In this document: positions 26,200 through 35,279 of the stretch, piece by piece
How the letters are laid out: every line of letters starts with the position of its first letter
Numbering within the stretch: position 1 is the stretch's first letter
Assembly: GCF_023701525.1 (NCBI RefSeq)
Contig: NZ_JAMQAW010000002.1
Span: 300,759-364,758, forward strand
From: Streptomyces albipurpureus
GTDB taxonomy: Bacteria; Actinomycetota; Actinomycetes; Streptomycetales; Streptomycetaceae
Direction of reading: 5' to 3'
Length of the DNA stretch: 64,000 nucleotides
Translations under genes and position numbers: made by a program
The notes under the pieces: generated by a model
Databases searched by the model: none
Seen by the model: the letters and a program-made list of their open reading frames with translations, nothing else
What the model was told of the DNA's origin: nothing

Positions 26200-27585
26200 T
26201 CACGGTGCGGGATGGGATGCGGCGATGATGCGTTGTGCGGCCTGCTCACCGGTCGCCAGGGAGGCGTTGGTGGTGCTGTACGCGAAGTAGTCTCCGGCGA
26301 GTTGGATCGGTGATCGCGGGTCGAGGCTGCCGGTGAAGCGGGCGAGGTCGCGGTATCCACCGGCTGGGCGGGCGAGGACGGCCCTGTCCCACCGCTGGAC
26401 GGCGGCCATCTCGCGGTGCTCGTCGATGTGGGCTGCGAGATCGGGGAGGGTTTCGTTGACGGCGGTGAGGGAGTCCCTGATGACCGCGGTGTCGTCGAGG
26501 GTGATACGTGCGGCACTCCAGTGGTGCCGGAACACGAGGGAGATGAGCCCTCGGCCTGAGGGGGCCCGGCCGGGGCCGAGGTTGTGCTCGTAGAGCACCA
26601 CGCACAGGTCGGGATGGACACGGAGGGGAACAGCGACGCCCAGAGCCGTTTCGCGGGGTGCTTCTCGCAGTCCGAAAGTGACGTGGACATCGTTGGTGTA
26701 GCGCAGTCCGGTGAGGTAGATGCGCTGATCGTCGGTCAGCGAGGTGACGATGTTCGCCGCGATCGGTCCTGGAACGGCTACGACGCACGCGTGTCCATGC
26801 TCGACGTGGCTCGTCCCGTCGCGCTCCCAGGTGACCTGGACACCGCCTTCATGGGGCCTCACCTCGTTCACCTGCGCGTTCAACTCGACCCGTACGTCCT
26901 CGGAGCGCATGAGGGGAAGGTCGAGCAGGAGGGTGGGGAGTTGACCGACGCCGCCGTCAAAGGTGAAGCTCGCCGCCCCGAAGGTGCCCCACATGATGCT
27001 GAAGGCCCCGACGGCGGCGACCTCGTCAGCGGGGGCGAGGAACTGGGTGCTGCACAGGGGTTCCACCAGATAGTCGAGCAAGGGCCGGTCGAGTCGACGC
27101 AGGGCGTAGTCCTGGGCGCTCTCGATGTCGATCTCGGCGGCCTTCGACATGTCGTTCCAGCTCAGTGATCGGCGTGCCGTTGCGAGGTCGCGCAGAAGGT
27201 GCAGCGCCTTGAGCTTGGATCGCCATCCGAGCAGTCCCGTGCGGAGTAAATCCGAGGGTCTTACAAACGACAATCGGTGAATTCTGCCATCGCGTAGGAC
27301 ACCCAATTCATTGGAGCACGGGAGCATGCGCGAGGCGAGTCCCGCTTCCTCCAGGAGCTTGATCATGGGCTGGTAATTGCGCGAGAGCCAACTCGCCCCC
27401 CGGTCGATCCGGTACTGGGCGTTTTCGTTGACCTTTACGTATGAGGACATTCGGCCACCGAGATAGTTCTCACGTTCGAGGAGTGTCACCTGGTGACCCG
27501 CCTGCCGCAGGCGAAACGCTGCAGCAGTTCCCGCTATGCCGGAGCCGATGACGATGACGTTTCTGGTGTTTGTCTGCGCTGCCAT
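26200..27585 (-). CDS. FAD-dependent oxidoreductase (amine oxidase / phytoene desaturase-like)
   Basis: The 461-residue flavoprotein opens with a dinucleotide-binding fold (VIVIGSGIAGTAAAFRLRQA, then LLERENYLGGRMSS) and has the family's substrate region (DRGASWLSRNYQPMIKLLEE) and C-terminal FAD motif (IQLAGDYFAYSTTNASLATG). It belongs with protoporphyrinogen oxidase, phytoene desaturase and amine oxidase-like enzymes. Start ATG 27585 has AGGAGG six bases upstream; the upstream in-frame extension is rejected. It is divergent from a methyltransferase, terpene synthase and P450 operon, so it may desaturate or oxidise the terpenoid made there. The substrate is inferred only from position. Confidence 0.87.
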   Translation of the reverse strand: MAAQTNTRNVIVIGSGIAGTAAAFRLRQAGHQVTLLERENYLGGRMSSYVKVNENAQYRIDRGASWLSRNYQPMIKLLEEAGLASRMLPCSNELGVLRDGRIHRLSFVRPSDLLRTGLLGWRSKLKALHLLRDLATARRSLSWNDMSKAAEIDIESAQDYALRRLDRPLLDYLVEPLCSTQFLAPADEVAAVGAFSIMWGTFGAASFTFDGGVGQLPTLLLDLPLMRSEDVRVELNAQVNEVRPHEGGVQVTWERDGTSHVEHGHACVVAVPGPIAANIVTSLTDDQRIYLTGLRYTNDVHVTFGLREAPRETALGVAVPLRVHPDLCVVLYEHNLGPGRAPSGRGLISLVFRHHWSAARITLDDTAVIRDSLTAVNETLPDLAAHIDEHREMAAVQRWDRAVLARPAGGYRDLARFTGSLDPRSPIQLAGDYFAYSTTNASLATGEQAAQRIIAASHPAP

Positions 27586-28110
27586 GCGGCGCCTCCTGAG
27601 GACGTCCCGTATTCCATGAAACTCATTCACCTGATAGCGCGGGCCAGCAGGAGGCGCACCCTCACTCCTGCCCCGCTGCTCTGTCAATCCATCCCCAGGC
27701 GAGGGCGCTGCCATGTCGTGGCCAGGCAGAATGTGCCGCATGGTGCCACTGGGTCCGGACAGCCATCAAGTCGCGATTGTTCAGGGCCCGGTGATGGGCG
27801 GGTTAACTCCGCGACGGTACTGACGCGCATGATGACCGTCAAGAACACCCGGGAGGAATTGCGCCGCCAGCACGCCATGGGGCGTTGTCCTGATTTCGCG
27901 GCTTCGGTGTTGCCGCTCGCGGGCATATCAAGATGAACGCCCCGCCGGCGGAACCCGATCCCCAACGGTCCGAGATCCAGGCCGCGGCGGGAAACTCCGT
28001 CGCGTCGTTGACCGATTCCCGCTGAGCTACGGGAATCCCCTCCCGAAGTGGTGAGCCGATTCCATCACGGGGTACCGGCGGATTTCGTTTCAGGGAAAGG
28101 GAGGTATGGG
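27586..28110. other. Divergent promoter region of terpene locus
   Basis: These 525 bp separate the FAD oxidoreductase gene from the methyltransferase, terpene synthase and P450 operon and must contain both promoters. A 35-codon open frame (27830-27936, plus strand, starting MMTVKNTREEL) is present but lacks a clear ribosome binding site and is not called. No regulatory gene is in this locus. Confidence 0.5.
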
Positions 28111-28968
28111 ATGCGGAAGGGCCCGTTACCTCACGGGGATCGTCCGAACTACGGGGACGAGGTATTCGCCTTCGAACACCCATCGCAGAGTGACCGGCTC
28201 CAGGCTCTGGCCGCTGTGTGCGATCCTGCGACGAAGGCCGTTCTCTCCCCGTGGGAACTGCGGCCAGGGGCACGGTGCCTGGAGATCGGAGCGGGTGCCG
28301 GGACGGTGGCACTCTGGCTCGCAGCTCGATGTCCGGGAAGTGAGGTCACGGCTACCGATACCGACATCCGGTTCCTGGCCGGGCTTCGCCACCCCGCCGT
28401 ACGCGCCCTCCAGCACGACGTGCGGACCGAGGAGTTCCCACCCGGGACCTTCGACCTCATCATCGCTCGCAGCGTCCTGTGTCACCTGCGCGAACGGGAC
28501 GCGGTGCTGGCGAGAATGGTGTCCTGGCTAGCGCCAGGGGGGCGGATCTACATCGAGGACCCCTCCTTCTTCCCCGCCGCGTCCTCCGCCGATCCGGTCG
28601 TACGGCGCCTGGGCGGGGCGATCAGCGCGACACTCGCCGCGGCGCTCGGAAGTGACGTGGAGGGATGGGCGCGATCATTTCCGGCCCCACTGCTCGGGCA
28701 CGGACTCATCCAGGTGGGAGTGCGCGTCCACTGCTCCACCTTGACCTCGAAGAACGCCGCCGGAGCTGCGTGGCGGCTCTCGGTGGCCGATCTACTGCCG
28801 GTCATGGATCAGCAGGGGACCCTGTCGGGTGCCGAGACATCTTCCGCTCTGGCGCACCTGGAGCGGCCCGAGTTCATCGATGTGGCCCACGCGATGATCG
28901 CGATGTGGGGTGTTCTGCCGTCCGACCGAGAAAGGGAACGGAGAAATGCAGTCGACCAGACCAGTTGA
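28111..28968 (+). CDS. SAM-dependent methyltransferase of terpene locus
   Basis: This 285-residue class I methyltransferase has SAM motif I as CLEIGAGAGTVALWLAARCP (near residue 65), the acidic residue in VTATDTDIRFLAGL, motif II in FDLIIARSVLCHLRERDAVL and motif III in WLAPGGRIYIEDPS. GGAGG lies six bases before ATG 28111. Its 3' end overlaps the terpene synthase start by 23 bp, so the two are probably translationally coupled. It could methylate a prenyl diphosphate before cyclisation, as in 2-methylisoborneol synthesis, or a hydroxyl group made later by the P450. The sequence does not decide between these. Confidence 0.88.
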   Translation: MRKGPLPHGDRPNYGDEVFAFEHPSQSDRLQALAAVCDPATKAVLSPWELRPGARCLEIGAGAGTVALWLAARCPGSEVTATDTDIRFLAGLRHPAVRALQHDVRTEEFPPGTFDLIIARSVLCHLRERDAVLARMVSWLAPGGRIYIEDPSFFPAASSADPVVRRLGGAISATLAAALGSDVEGWARSFPAPLLGHGLIQVGVRVHCSTLTSKNAAGAAWRLSVADLLPVMDQQGTLSGAETSSALAHLERPEFIDVAHAMIAMWGVLPSDRERERRNAVDQTS

Positions 28969-29932
28969 GGGGTCCTCGATCTGGAGCGGCCCTGCCCGGC
29001 ACAGCCCCCACGCGGCGGCCGTCGACACCAGGACCTTCGCCTGGGCGGCCGCACGCAGACTCTGCCAGGACTCGGCGGAGCTGGAGAACCTGACCCGCAT
29101 CCGGCCCGGTCTCCTGGCCGCCTACTGCCACCCGGAGGCGACCAAAGCCGATCTCACCCTGACGGCCAAATGGATGGCATGGCTCTTCCTCCTCGACGAC
29201 CGGATCGACGAGAGCGATCTGGGGCGTGACGCCGATCTCCTCGCGGAGCACCTTCACGACCTCCAGGTCACAGCCCTGGGCACCCGCACCGCTGCCGACC
29301 GGCCGATGAGCCGGGCACTGGAGGAGATCATCACGGAGGCGTCGGCAGGGATGAGCGACGCCTGGCGGCTCAGGTTCCGCCGGCAGGTGAGCGACTATCT
29401 GTCCGCGTGTGTCTGGCAGGCAGCTCACCGGCAGGCCGCACAGGTCCCCGACCGCCAGGTGTTTCCTCACTGGCGCCGCGTGTTCGGAGCGATCATGCCC
29501 TCATTCGACCTGGTCGAGAGGACGAACGGCGGCGCGCTGCCGTCGTGCGTGTACTACTCGCGTCCCTACCAGGATCTGCTGATCGCGGCGGCGGATCTGG
29601 TGTGCTGGACCAACGACTTGATGACGGTGGACAAGGAGGCCGCTCATGGCGATCTCCACAACCTCGTGCTCGTCACCGCCCATGACCGATCCCAGGACCG
29701 GCAGGCGGCAGCCGCCGAAGTGTCGGCCGCCTGCGAACGGAGAATCCGCACCTACACGTCCGCCCGCGGGCACCTCACCATGCTCACCGCAGCATTAGGT
29801 CTACCGGACGCCGCCCAACACCACGCCGACCGTTGCGCCGCCTCCCTCCGCGTCTGGATCCGCGGCCATCTGGAGTGGGGGCTGCGGACACCTCGCTACC
29901 GCCTCGGGACCACCCGAGCGGGAAGGGACTGA
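28946..29932 (+). CDS. Class I terpene synthase
   Basis: This 328-residue soluble cyclase has the features of bacterial class I terpene synthases. The aspartate-rich metal motif is LFLLDDRIDESDLG (D84-D85 with E89), the NSE triad is NDLMTVDKE (N223, T227, E231) and the C-terminal Arg-Tyr pair is in TPRYRL. It should ionise a prenyl diphosphate with three Mg2+ and cyclise it. The length fits sesquiterpene cyclases of Streptomyces, but monoterpene or diterpene products are possible. ATG 28946 has GGAG three bases before and overlaps the methyltransferase end; the P450 begins two bases after its stop. Product identity cannot be inferred. Confidence 0.92.
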   Translation: MQSTRPVEGSSIWSGPARHSPHAAAVDTRTFAWAAARRLCQDSAELENLTRIRPGLLAAYCHPEATKADLTLTAKWMAWLFLLDDRIDESDLGRDADLLAEHLHDLQVTALGTRTAADRPMSRALEEIITEASAGMSDAWRLRFRRQVSDYLSACVWQAAHRQAAQVPDRQVFPHWRRVFGAIMPSFDLVERTNGGALPSCVYYSRPYQDLLIAAADLVCWTNDLMTVDKEAAHGDLHNLVLVTAHDRSQDRQAAAAEVSAACERRIRTYTSARGHLTMLTAALGLPDAAQHHADRCAASLRVWIRGHLEWGLRTPRYRLGTTRAGRD

Positions 29933-29933
29933 C

Positions 29934-31289
29934 ATGACGGCGCCCCCTGGAGACGGAACCCGCCGGACACCCCGCGTCCCCGGGAGCCTTCCCTTCCTTG
30001 GCCACGCCGTGAGCCTGATCAGAAACCCCCTGGTGTTCCTCGACCGGCAACGCCGATACGGGGACATCGTCGAGTTCCGCATCGGACGCCAACCCGCCTA
30101 CATCCTCAACCACCCCGAACTCGTCCACGCCATGCTGACCGGGCCCAGCGGTCGCTTCGACCGCGGCGAGATCTTCACCAGGGCGCGCCCCCTGTTCGGC
30201 AGCGGCGTGGCCGTGGCCGACGGCAAGCACCATCGCGACCGCAGGCGCGTGATCCAGCCCCTGCTCAACACCACGCGCCTGGCGACCTATCTCGACACCA
30301 TGGCCGACCTCGCCGCGGCCAAAGCGGCCTCCTGGAGCGATGGCCAAGACATCGACCTCAACGCCGAGATGGCCGATCTCACCCTGAAGGTCGTGGCCGC
30401 CACCGTCTTTGGACAACACCTCCCGGCCGGGTTCAGCACCGTCGTCCACCACAACCTGCCGATCGTCGTCGCCGGCTTGGCCCGCCGGGCCTACGGACCC
30501 GCGGCAGCGCTCCTGGACCGCATACCGAACCCGGAACGCAGAAAATACCGAACCGCCCTGAGCGACATCCACCGCGTGGTGGACGAGCTCATCTCGGCCA
30601 ACCGGGACAGCCCCACCATGGCCCGGCTGTCCGCCGGCGCCGACGAACAACAGCTCCACGATGATGCGACATCCCTACTCATCGGCGGTTCCCACACCAG
30701 CGCGGCGGCAGCGTCATGGCTGTTCATCCTCCTCAGCCGACACCCGCACACCCGTCAGCGCCTCCAAGAGGAAGTCGACCGCGTTCTGGGCGACCGTCCC
30801 GCCACCCCCGCGGACCTGCCCGAACTGGTCCACACCCGCCGCATCGTCCAGGAGACACTGCGGCTCTACCCGCCCATCTGGCTGTTCCCCCGACGCACCG
30901 CCGCCGACCTCCAACTGGGCGGACACTCCATCAGACAGGGAACGCAGGTCTTCTACAGCCCCTACGCCATGCACCGCGACTCCCGCTGGTATACGCGGCC
31001 CGAATCCTTCGACCCCGACCGATGGGACCCCAACCGCCAGGCCCAGCCGCCGCACGGCGCCAGCATCCCCTTCGCCGCAGGGGTGCACGGCTGCCCCGGG
31101 GGAGACTTCGCCCTGGCCGAACTCACCCTGCTCACAGCCACCGTCAGCGCACACTGGAATCTGGACCCGGCCTCAGCCGGTGACCCCAGACCCATCGCCG
31201 CCGCCACGCTCGGCCCCGCGCCCATCGCCATGACCGTCTCCGCCCGACCCCGCCCGACGGACCCCGACGACCGCCCATCCCCGCCATGA
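29934..31289 (+). CDS. Cytochrome P450 of terpene operon
   Basis: The 451-residue P450 has a K-helix QETLRLYPP (ExxR), the PERF-like region ESFDPDRWDP and the heme-ligand loop FAAGVHGCPGGDFALAE with the proximal Cys. The N-terminal proline-rich stretch (RTPRVPGSLPFLGHA) and overall pattern resemble terpene-oxidising P450s such as those of the pentalenolactone pathway. The I-helix reads LLIGGSHTSAAAASW: the usual acidic residue before the Thr is His, an unusual choice for oxygen activation. It starts two bases after the terpene synthase stop, so it very likely oxidises that product. Redox partners are not encoded nearby. Confidence 0.9.
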   Translation: MTAPPGDGTRRTPRVPGSLPFLGHAVSLIRNPLVFLDRQRRYGDIVEFRIGRQPAYILNHPELVHAMLTGPSGRFDRGEIFTRARPLFGSGVAVADGKHHRDRRRVIQPLLNTTRLATYLDTMADLAAAKAASWSDGQDIDLNAEMADLTLKVVAATVFGQHLPAGFSTVVHHNLPIVVAGLARRAYGPAAALLDRIPNPERRKYRTALSDIHRVVDELISANRDSPTMARLSAGADEQQLHDDATSLLIGGSHTSAAAASWLFILLSRHPHTRQRLQEEVDRVLGDRPATPADLPELVHTRRIVQETLRLYPPIWLFPRRTAADLQLGGHSIRQGTQVFYSPYAMHRDSRWYTRPESFDPDRWDPNRQAQPPHGASIPFAAGVHGCPGGDFALAELTLLTATVSAHWNLDPASAGDPRPIAAATLGPAPIAMTVSARPRPTDPDDRPSPP

Positions 31290-31318
31290 GCCAGCCGAGT
31301 ACGTCTCACGGTCCCTGT

Positions 31319-31336
31319 GCGCAAGGGGTCTTGCGC
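31319..31336 (+). terminator. Weak hairpin after terpene operon
   Basis: GCGCAAG-GGGT-CTTGCGC forms a 7-bp stem with a four-base loop, 30 bp after the P450 stop. It may end transcription of the methyltransferase, terpene synthase and P450 operon. Confidence 0.45.
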
Positions 31337-31851
31337 GGGGGGATGTCCGCACGGCAGAAGAGGTAGGTGCGCTCGTCCGGCGTCATCTGGTCGCCCTAAC
31401 GAGGTCGCGCACGAGGCGGGCGGATGTGGACGGCGTCGGGATGGGTGACGTTCATGTCTCAGATGGCGATGCCGCGACCTGCCGCAGGCGGCGCACCCCA
31501 GCTTCCCGGATCCGGCGCATGGCCGGAAGGGGTGAGCGCGTTCCCTCCGGCCGGTCCGGCCCGTCGATCATCTCGGCTTCCACAGGCAGGAGTTCGGAGA
31601 TCGGCGTCCGCGGGAACGCGAGCCGTTTGGTCCCCGTCGGCGAGGAAGACCACAAGCCGGTCCGCCTCGTCCCGAGCGGCCATCACATCTGCGATGCGGT
31701 CGGCCATCGGAAAGAAGGGGTCGATCGCCAGCCGCACGGTCGCGTCGCGGTCCAGGGCGGACAGCCGGCGATCAACTCACCGGCCGTCAGCTTCGGCGAA
31801 TCGGAGTTCCGCTGCGCGCCGCGACAGATTCACCGGGATCCGTCGCATCAG

Positions 31852-31881
31852 GGGGTGCCCAGCCGCGCACCTGGGCACCCC
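31852..31881. terminator. Hairpin between convergent genes
   Basis: GGGGTGCCCAG and CTGGGCACCCC form a perfect 11-bp stem around an eight-base loop, about 120 bp past the end of the CdtB-like gene (minus strand). It can serve as a terminator in either direction. Confidence 0.6.
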
Positions 31882-31930
31882 TTCATCGATCACCGGCCGG
31901 GCCGCCTCGGGCGCCTGAGCGGTCGGCGGA

Positions 31931-31957
31931 GGCCCGGGCGGCAACGCACCCCGGGCC
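31931..31957 (-). terminator. GC-rich hairpin after CdtB-like gene
   Basis: GGCCCGGG and CCCGGGCC form an 8-bp stem with an eleven-base loop, 44 bp past the stop codon of the CdtB-like gene. It is a second candidate terminator for that gene. Confidence 0.45.
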
Positions 31958-32000
31958 CCTGCCGCCACCGGCCGCCGGCCCGGCTCCGGACCGGGTCGCC

Positions 32001-35000
32001 TCAGACCGGGTCCCCGCCCTTGTTGAGCCAGGCGCGGACGGAGCCATTGCCCGAGACCACCAAGTAGTCAGCCTTGTTGTCCTGATTGATGTCGGCGAGC
32101 CGGAGACTGTCCCGTGACGCTCCCACCCCGACGGCGAAGACGCCCCGATTGGTCCAGCCGCCCCGGCCCTCACCGCCGTTGTTGATCCAGGCCCGGATCA
32201 CCCCCGACTCATTCACCGTCAGATAGTCCGCCCGGCCGTCCCCGCTGATGTCGGCGAACGCGAGCGCATCGCGGGTGGCGCCGTCCACACCGGCGGCGTA
32301 GACGCCCCAGCTGTGCCAGGAGGGCTTGCCCGCGATTCCTGGAGTGTTCCGCCAGGCCCGTACGGAACCGTTGTCCGCGACCACCAGATAGTCGGTGCGC
32401 GCGTCGCCGTCGAGGTCGGCGAAGCGGACCTGGGAGCCGGGCGCGCCGGTGCCGGGAGCGATCTCACCCCAGCTCTGCCAGGACGGCAGGCCGCCATCGC
32501 CAGGCGTGTTCAGCCAGGCATTGACCGCGCCGTTGCTCTTGAGCACGAGATAGTCGTCCCGTCCATCACCGTTGATGTCGGCGAACCGCACCATGTCCCC
32601 GGGGACGCCGACACCGGTGGCGACGACCTGCCGGCTGTTCCAGAGCGGGACGCCGGACGGGGAGACCGTGCCGGTGCTGAGCCGCGCCTCGACCGAACTG
32701 TCGCTCCTCACCACCGCGTGGTCACCGGCTCCGTCCCCGTTCAGATCGGCGAACCGCACCGCGCCGGCGGCACCGGTGGATTCGACCGAGAGGATCCGGC
32801 CGAGACTGTGCCAGGAGGGTTTGCCGCCGTCTCCCGGTGTGTTCAGCCACGCATCGGCGGAATCCCCGATTCCGAACCCGAGAAAGTCCACGCGGCCGTC
32901 GCCGTCCACGTTCGCGAATCTGACGCGATCGCCCGGGACACCCGGCGCCCTCGCGATCTCGCCCCAACTGTGCCAGGAGGGCCTGCCGCCGCTGCCCGGT
33001 GTGTTCAGCCACGCATCGACCCCACCGTCGGTGTTGACCGCGAGGAAGTCCGCACGCCGGTCGCCGTTGAGGTCGGCGAATCTGATCCGGCCGGGTAGCA
33101 CTCCTGGTACACCCGCGATCTCGCCCCAGCTCTGCCAGGACGGCAAGCCGCCATCGCCAGGCGTGTTCAACCACGCATTGACCGCGCCGGATGTCTCCAC
33201 GACCAGGTAGTCGGCCCGGCCGTCGCCGTTGATGTCGGTGAGATTGATCTGATGCGGTGAGGCGCCGGTACCGGGAGCGATCTCGCCCCAGCTCTGCCAG
33301 GACGGCAAACCGCCGTCGCCGGGGGTGTTCAGCCAGGCGCGTATCGGACCGGACGGGTCCAGCACCAGATAGTCCGCGCGGGCGTCCCCGTTGACATCGG
33401 CGAACCGAACCTGGAGCGCGGATGCGCCAACGCCGGGGGCGATCCGTCCGAGACCGGACCACGAGGGCTTCCCGCCGACTCCGGGCTTGTTGAGCCAGGC
33501 GTCGACCGTGCCGTTGTCCGAGATCGTCAGACGGTCGTCCCGTCCATCGCCGTCGACATCGGCGAGTTGCGTCCACCCGTCGGCAGCGGGAACCCCGGAC
33601 TCCGTGATCACCTCGCCCGCGTTGGTCCAGCCGCCGGGCTCCTGTGTGCCGGGTGTGCATGTGGCACCGCCGGGAGAGCCGGTGCCGACAGGGTCCCGGA
33701 GCCAGCCGTTGTCCGCCGCTTGGTAGAGGCCGGTGAGGAACGCGGCGGCGATCTTGCGATAGCCGTTGTCGTTGGGGTGCAGTTGATCGGCGAGGTCGGC
33801 GGTGGTCACCGCGCTCGTGTCCGCCAGCAGGACATGCTCGCCCGAGTCCCGGCGCTGTGCGACCAGTGCGCGGACCTGCCGGTTGAACTCGACGATCCGG
33901 GGCTGCACCTCGGGCTTCTTCGAGGGCACCAGGGTGGCCACCAGGACGGTCGTCTCGGGGGCGTCCAGGAGGATCTGGTCGATCAGCTGGCCGAGTCTGG
34001 CCGGGGCGGTGTCCACCTGGTAGTTCTGGTTGAGATCATTGGTTCCGGCATGGAGCGTGATCACATTGGGCCGGTGGGCGGGCACCGAGCAGTCCGCGAT
34101 CTCGGCGATCTGGTCGATCCGCCAACCGGGGTGCCCCTCGTGGTCGGGATCGGCCATCCGGCCCGAACGGCGGGTACCGACGAAGTCCTGAGACCTCTTC
34201 ATCACCGAACTCAGTCTGATGTCGTCCCAGAAGACACCGCGGTAGCCGTCTCCGGTGGAGCTGTTGTAGCCGTAGGTGATCGAGTCGCCCAGCGGCATGC
34301 CTTTGATGTCCACGGGCTCCGCCGCCGCCCGCAGGCCGCCGATCTGCACCGGGTAGTGGTCAGACCCTGCACCCGCGAGCCGGAACACCGGGAGGTTGTT
34401 GACGATGTCGTCCGAAACCGCGTAGTCCAGTTCACCACCCGACTGCTGGGTGGCGAGGCCGGTGCGGTAGATCCGTGCCGGAGGGAAGTCGGCGCGGTTT
34501 CCAAGGGTCGCCGGATCGACGTTGAAGTCGCCGCCCACCGTCCAGTGGTAGCCACCGGCCACCCCGTCCTGTTGCGCCCACTGGCTCACCATTGTGTCGA
34601 CCCTGTTCAGCATGACCGCGGAGTCGCCCCCGCCGCCCGACAGACCGTGGAAGGTGAAGTACCAGTCGTGACCGAACCGCACTCCCAGTGCCCGGCGGCC
34701 GGCCTGGACGGGGTTGTTCACCACCCTGACCTCATCGGGAACCGCGTGGGTGATCACCGCGATGTTCACCCTGCCGCCCTGATGGGCACCACCGTTGGTA
34801 TCGGTCTGCAGGAAGTACACCTCGTAAGGGCCGCTACCCGCCCTCTCGGGTTCCGGGTTCCACACACTGTTCCGCACGCTGTCACCGTCCCGCGTCCGGT
34901 GATCGACGTACGGGAGTGGATGCGAGGTGTTGGGGTCCGTCATGGAGCTGGGAATCCCCGCCCCGACCTCCTGCAGCAGGACGATCGGCGCCTGCCGCAC

Positions 35001-35279
35001 CAGACGCCGGACGGTGGTCTGCCATCTGCCACCGGACCTCTGGCCGGCTTCCTCCCCCTGCATGTTCCAGGTGATGACGGTCGTGGCCCGCAGTGGAGCG
35101 TCCGCCGCCCAGGCGGTCGTCGGTATCGCTCCGACGACCAGTATCGAAGTCGCCACGGCGACCAAGGACAGCACCACCGCCCACAGCCCACTCAGAGGTA
35201 CGCCGCCGGCACCCCTGGCGCTCGGCCCGGACCGCGCTCTCTTCCCTGACCCGGCCTTCCGGCCACACTGCGGTTTCAC
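32001..35279 (-). CDS. Exported CdtB-like nuclease/phosphatase fused to SGNH hydrolase and FG-GAP repeats
   Basis: This 1092-residue protein has a signal peptide or N-terminal anchor (LSGLWAVVLSLVAVATSILV, cleavage near TTAWA, about residue 53). Residues about 63-315 form an endonuclease/exonuclease/phosphatase domain closest in pattern to cytolethal distending toxin CdtB: ITWNMQG, IVLLQEVGAG, GGRVNIAVITH, catalytic His in FTFHGLSG, GGDFNVDP, ELDYAVSD and GSDHYPV. Residues about 323-510 are an SGNH esterase (MPLGDSITYGYN, LHAGTNDLNQN, DQLHPNDNGY). Residues about 570-1090 hold ten FG-GAP/VCBS-like repeats with DxNGDGRxD calcium motifs and WLNTPGDGG spacers. The GTG at 35279 is chosen because it directly precedes the basic region and hydrophobic core; its AGGAAGAG box is rather distant. 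The domains are clear; substrates (DNA, phosphoinositides, ester-bearing polymers) are inferred. Confidence 0.88.
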   Translation of the reverse strand: MKPQCGRKAGSGKRARSGPSARGAGGVPLSGLWAVVLSLVAVATSILVVGAIPTTAWAADAPLRATTVITWNMQGEEAGQRSGGRWQTTVRRLVRQAPIVLLQEVGAGIPSSMTDPNTSHPLPYVDHRTRDGDSVRNSVWNPEPERAGSGPYEVYFLQTDTNGGAHQGGRVNIAVITHAVPDEVRVVNNPVQAGRRALGVRFGHDWYFTFHGLSGGGGDSAVMLNRVDTMVSQWAQQDGVAGGYHWTVGGDFNVDPATLGNRADFPPARIYRTGLATQQSGGELDYAVSDDIVNNLPVFRLAGAGSDHYPVQIGGLRAAAEPVDIKGMPLGDSITYGYNSSTGDGYRGVFWDDIRLSSVMKRSQDFVGTRRSGRMADPDHEGHPGWRIDQIAEIADCSVPAHRPNVITLHAGTNDLNQNYQVDTAPARLGQLIDQILLDAPETTVLVATLVPSKKPEVQPRIVEFNRQVRALVAQRRDSGEHVLLADTSAVTTADLADQLHPNDNGYRKIAAAFLTGLYQAADNGWLRDPVGTGSPGGATCTPGTQEPGGWTNAGEVITESGVPAADGWTQLADVDGDGRDDRLTISDNGTVDAWLNKPGVGGKPSWSGLGRIAPGVGASALQVRFADVNGDARADYLVLDPSGPIRAWLNTPGDGGLPSWQSWGEIAPGTGASPHQINLTDINGDGRADYLVVETSGAVNAWLNTPGDGGLPSWQSWGEIAGVPGVLPGRIRFADLNGDRRADFLAVNTDGGVDAWLNTPGSGGRPSWHSWGEIARAPGVPGDRVRFANVDGDGRVDFLGFGIGDSADAWLNTPGDGGKPSWHSLGRILSVESTGAAGAVRFADLNGDGAGDHAVVRSDSSVEARLSTGTVSPSGVPLWNSRQVVATGVGVPGDMVRFADINGDGRDDYLVLKSNGAVNAWLNTPGDGGLPSWQSWGEIAPGTGAPGSQVRFADLDGDARTDYLVVADNGSVRAWRNTPGIAGKPSWHSWGVYAAGVDGATRDALAFADISGDGRADYLTVNESGVIRAWINNGGEGRGGWTNRGVFAVGVGASRDSLRLADINQDNKADYLVVSGNGSVRAWLNKGGDPV
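32005..33570 (-). repeat. Ten FG-GAP/VCBS-like coding repeats
   Basis: Ten consecutive units of about 150 bp each encode FADxNGDGRxDYLVV followed by AWLNTPGDGGLPSWxSWGEI. Segments near 32455-32535, 33120-33190 and 33280-33350 are nearly identical at DNA level, indicating recent duplication. In known proteins such repeats build a calcium-dependent beta-propeller. Confidence 0.85.

Larger units (their letters stand above)
31290..32000. other. Convergent intergenic region, 0.7 kb
   Basis: No intact gene is supported. Some minus-strand stretches look protein-like (for example ADRIADVMAARDEADRLVVF near 31640-31705) but lack a start signal or recognisable domain and could be remnants. Three hairpins are listed separately and probably stop transcription of the terpene operon and of the convergent CdtB-like gene. 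Confidence 0.45.

Noticed and set aside
27830..27936. 35-codon frame upstream of the terpene-locus methyltransferase
   Set aside because: It lacks a clear ribosome binding site and any recognisable feature; such frames are expected by chance in this composition.
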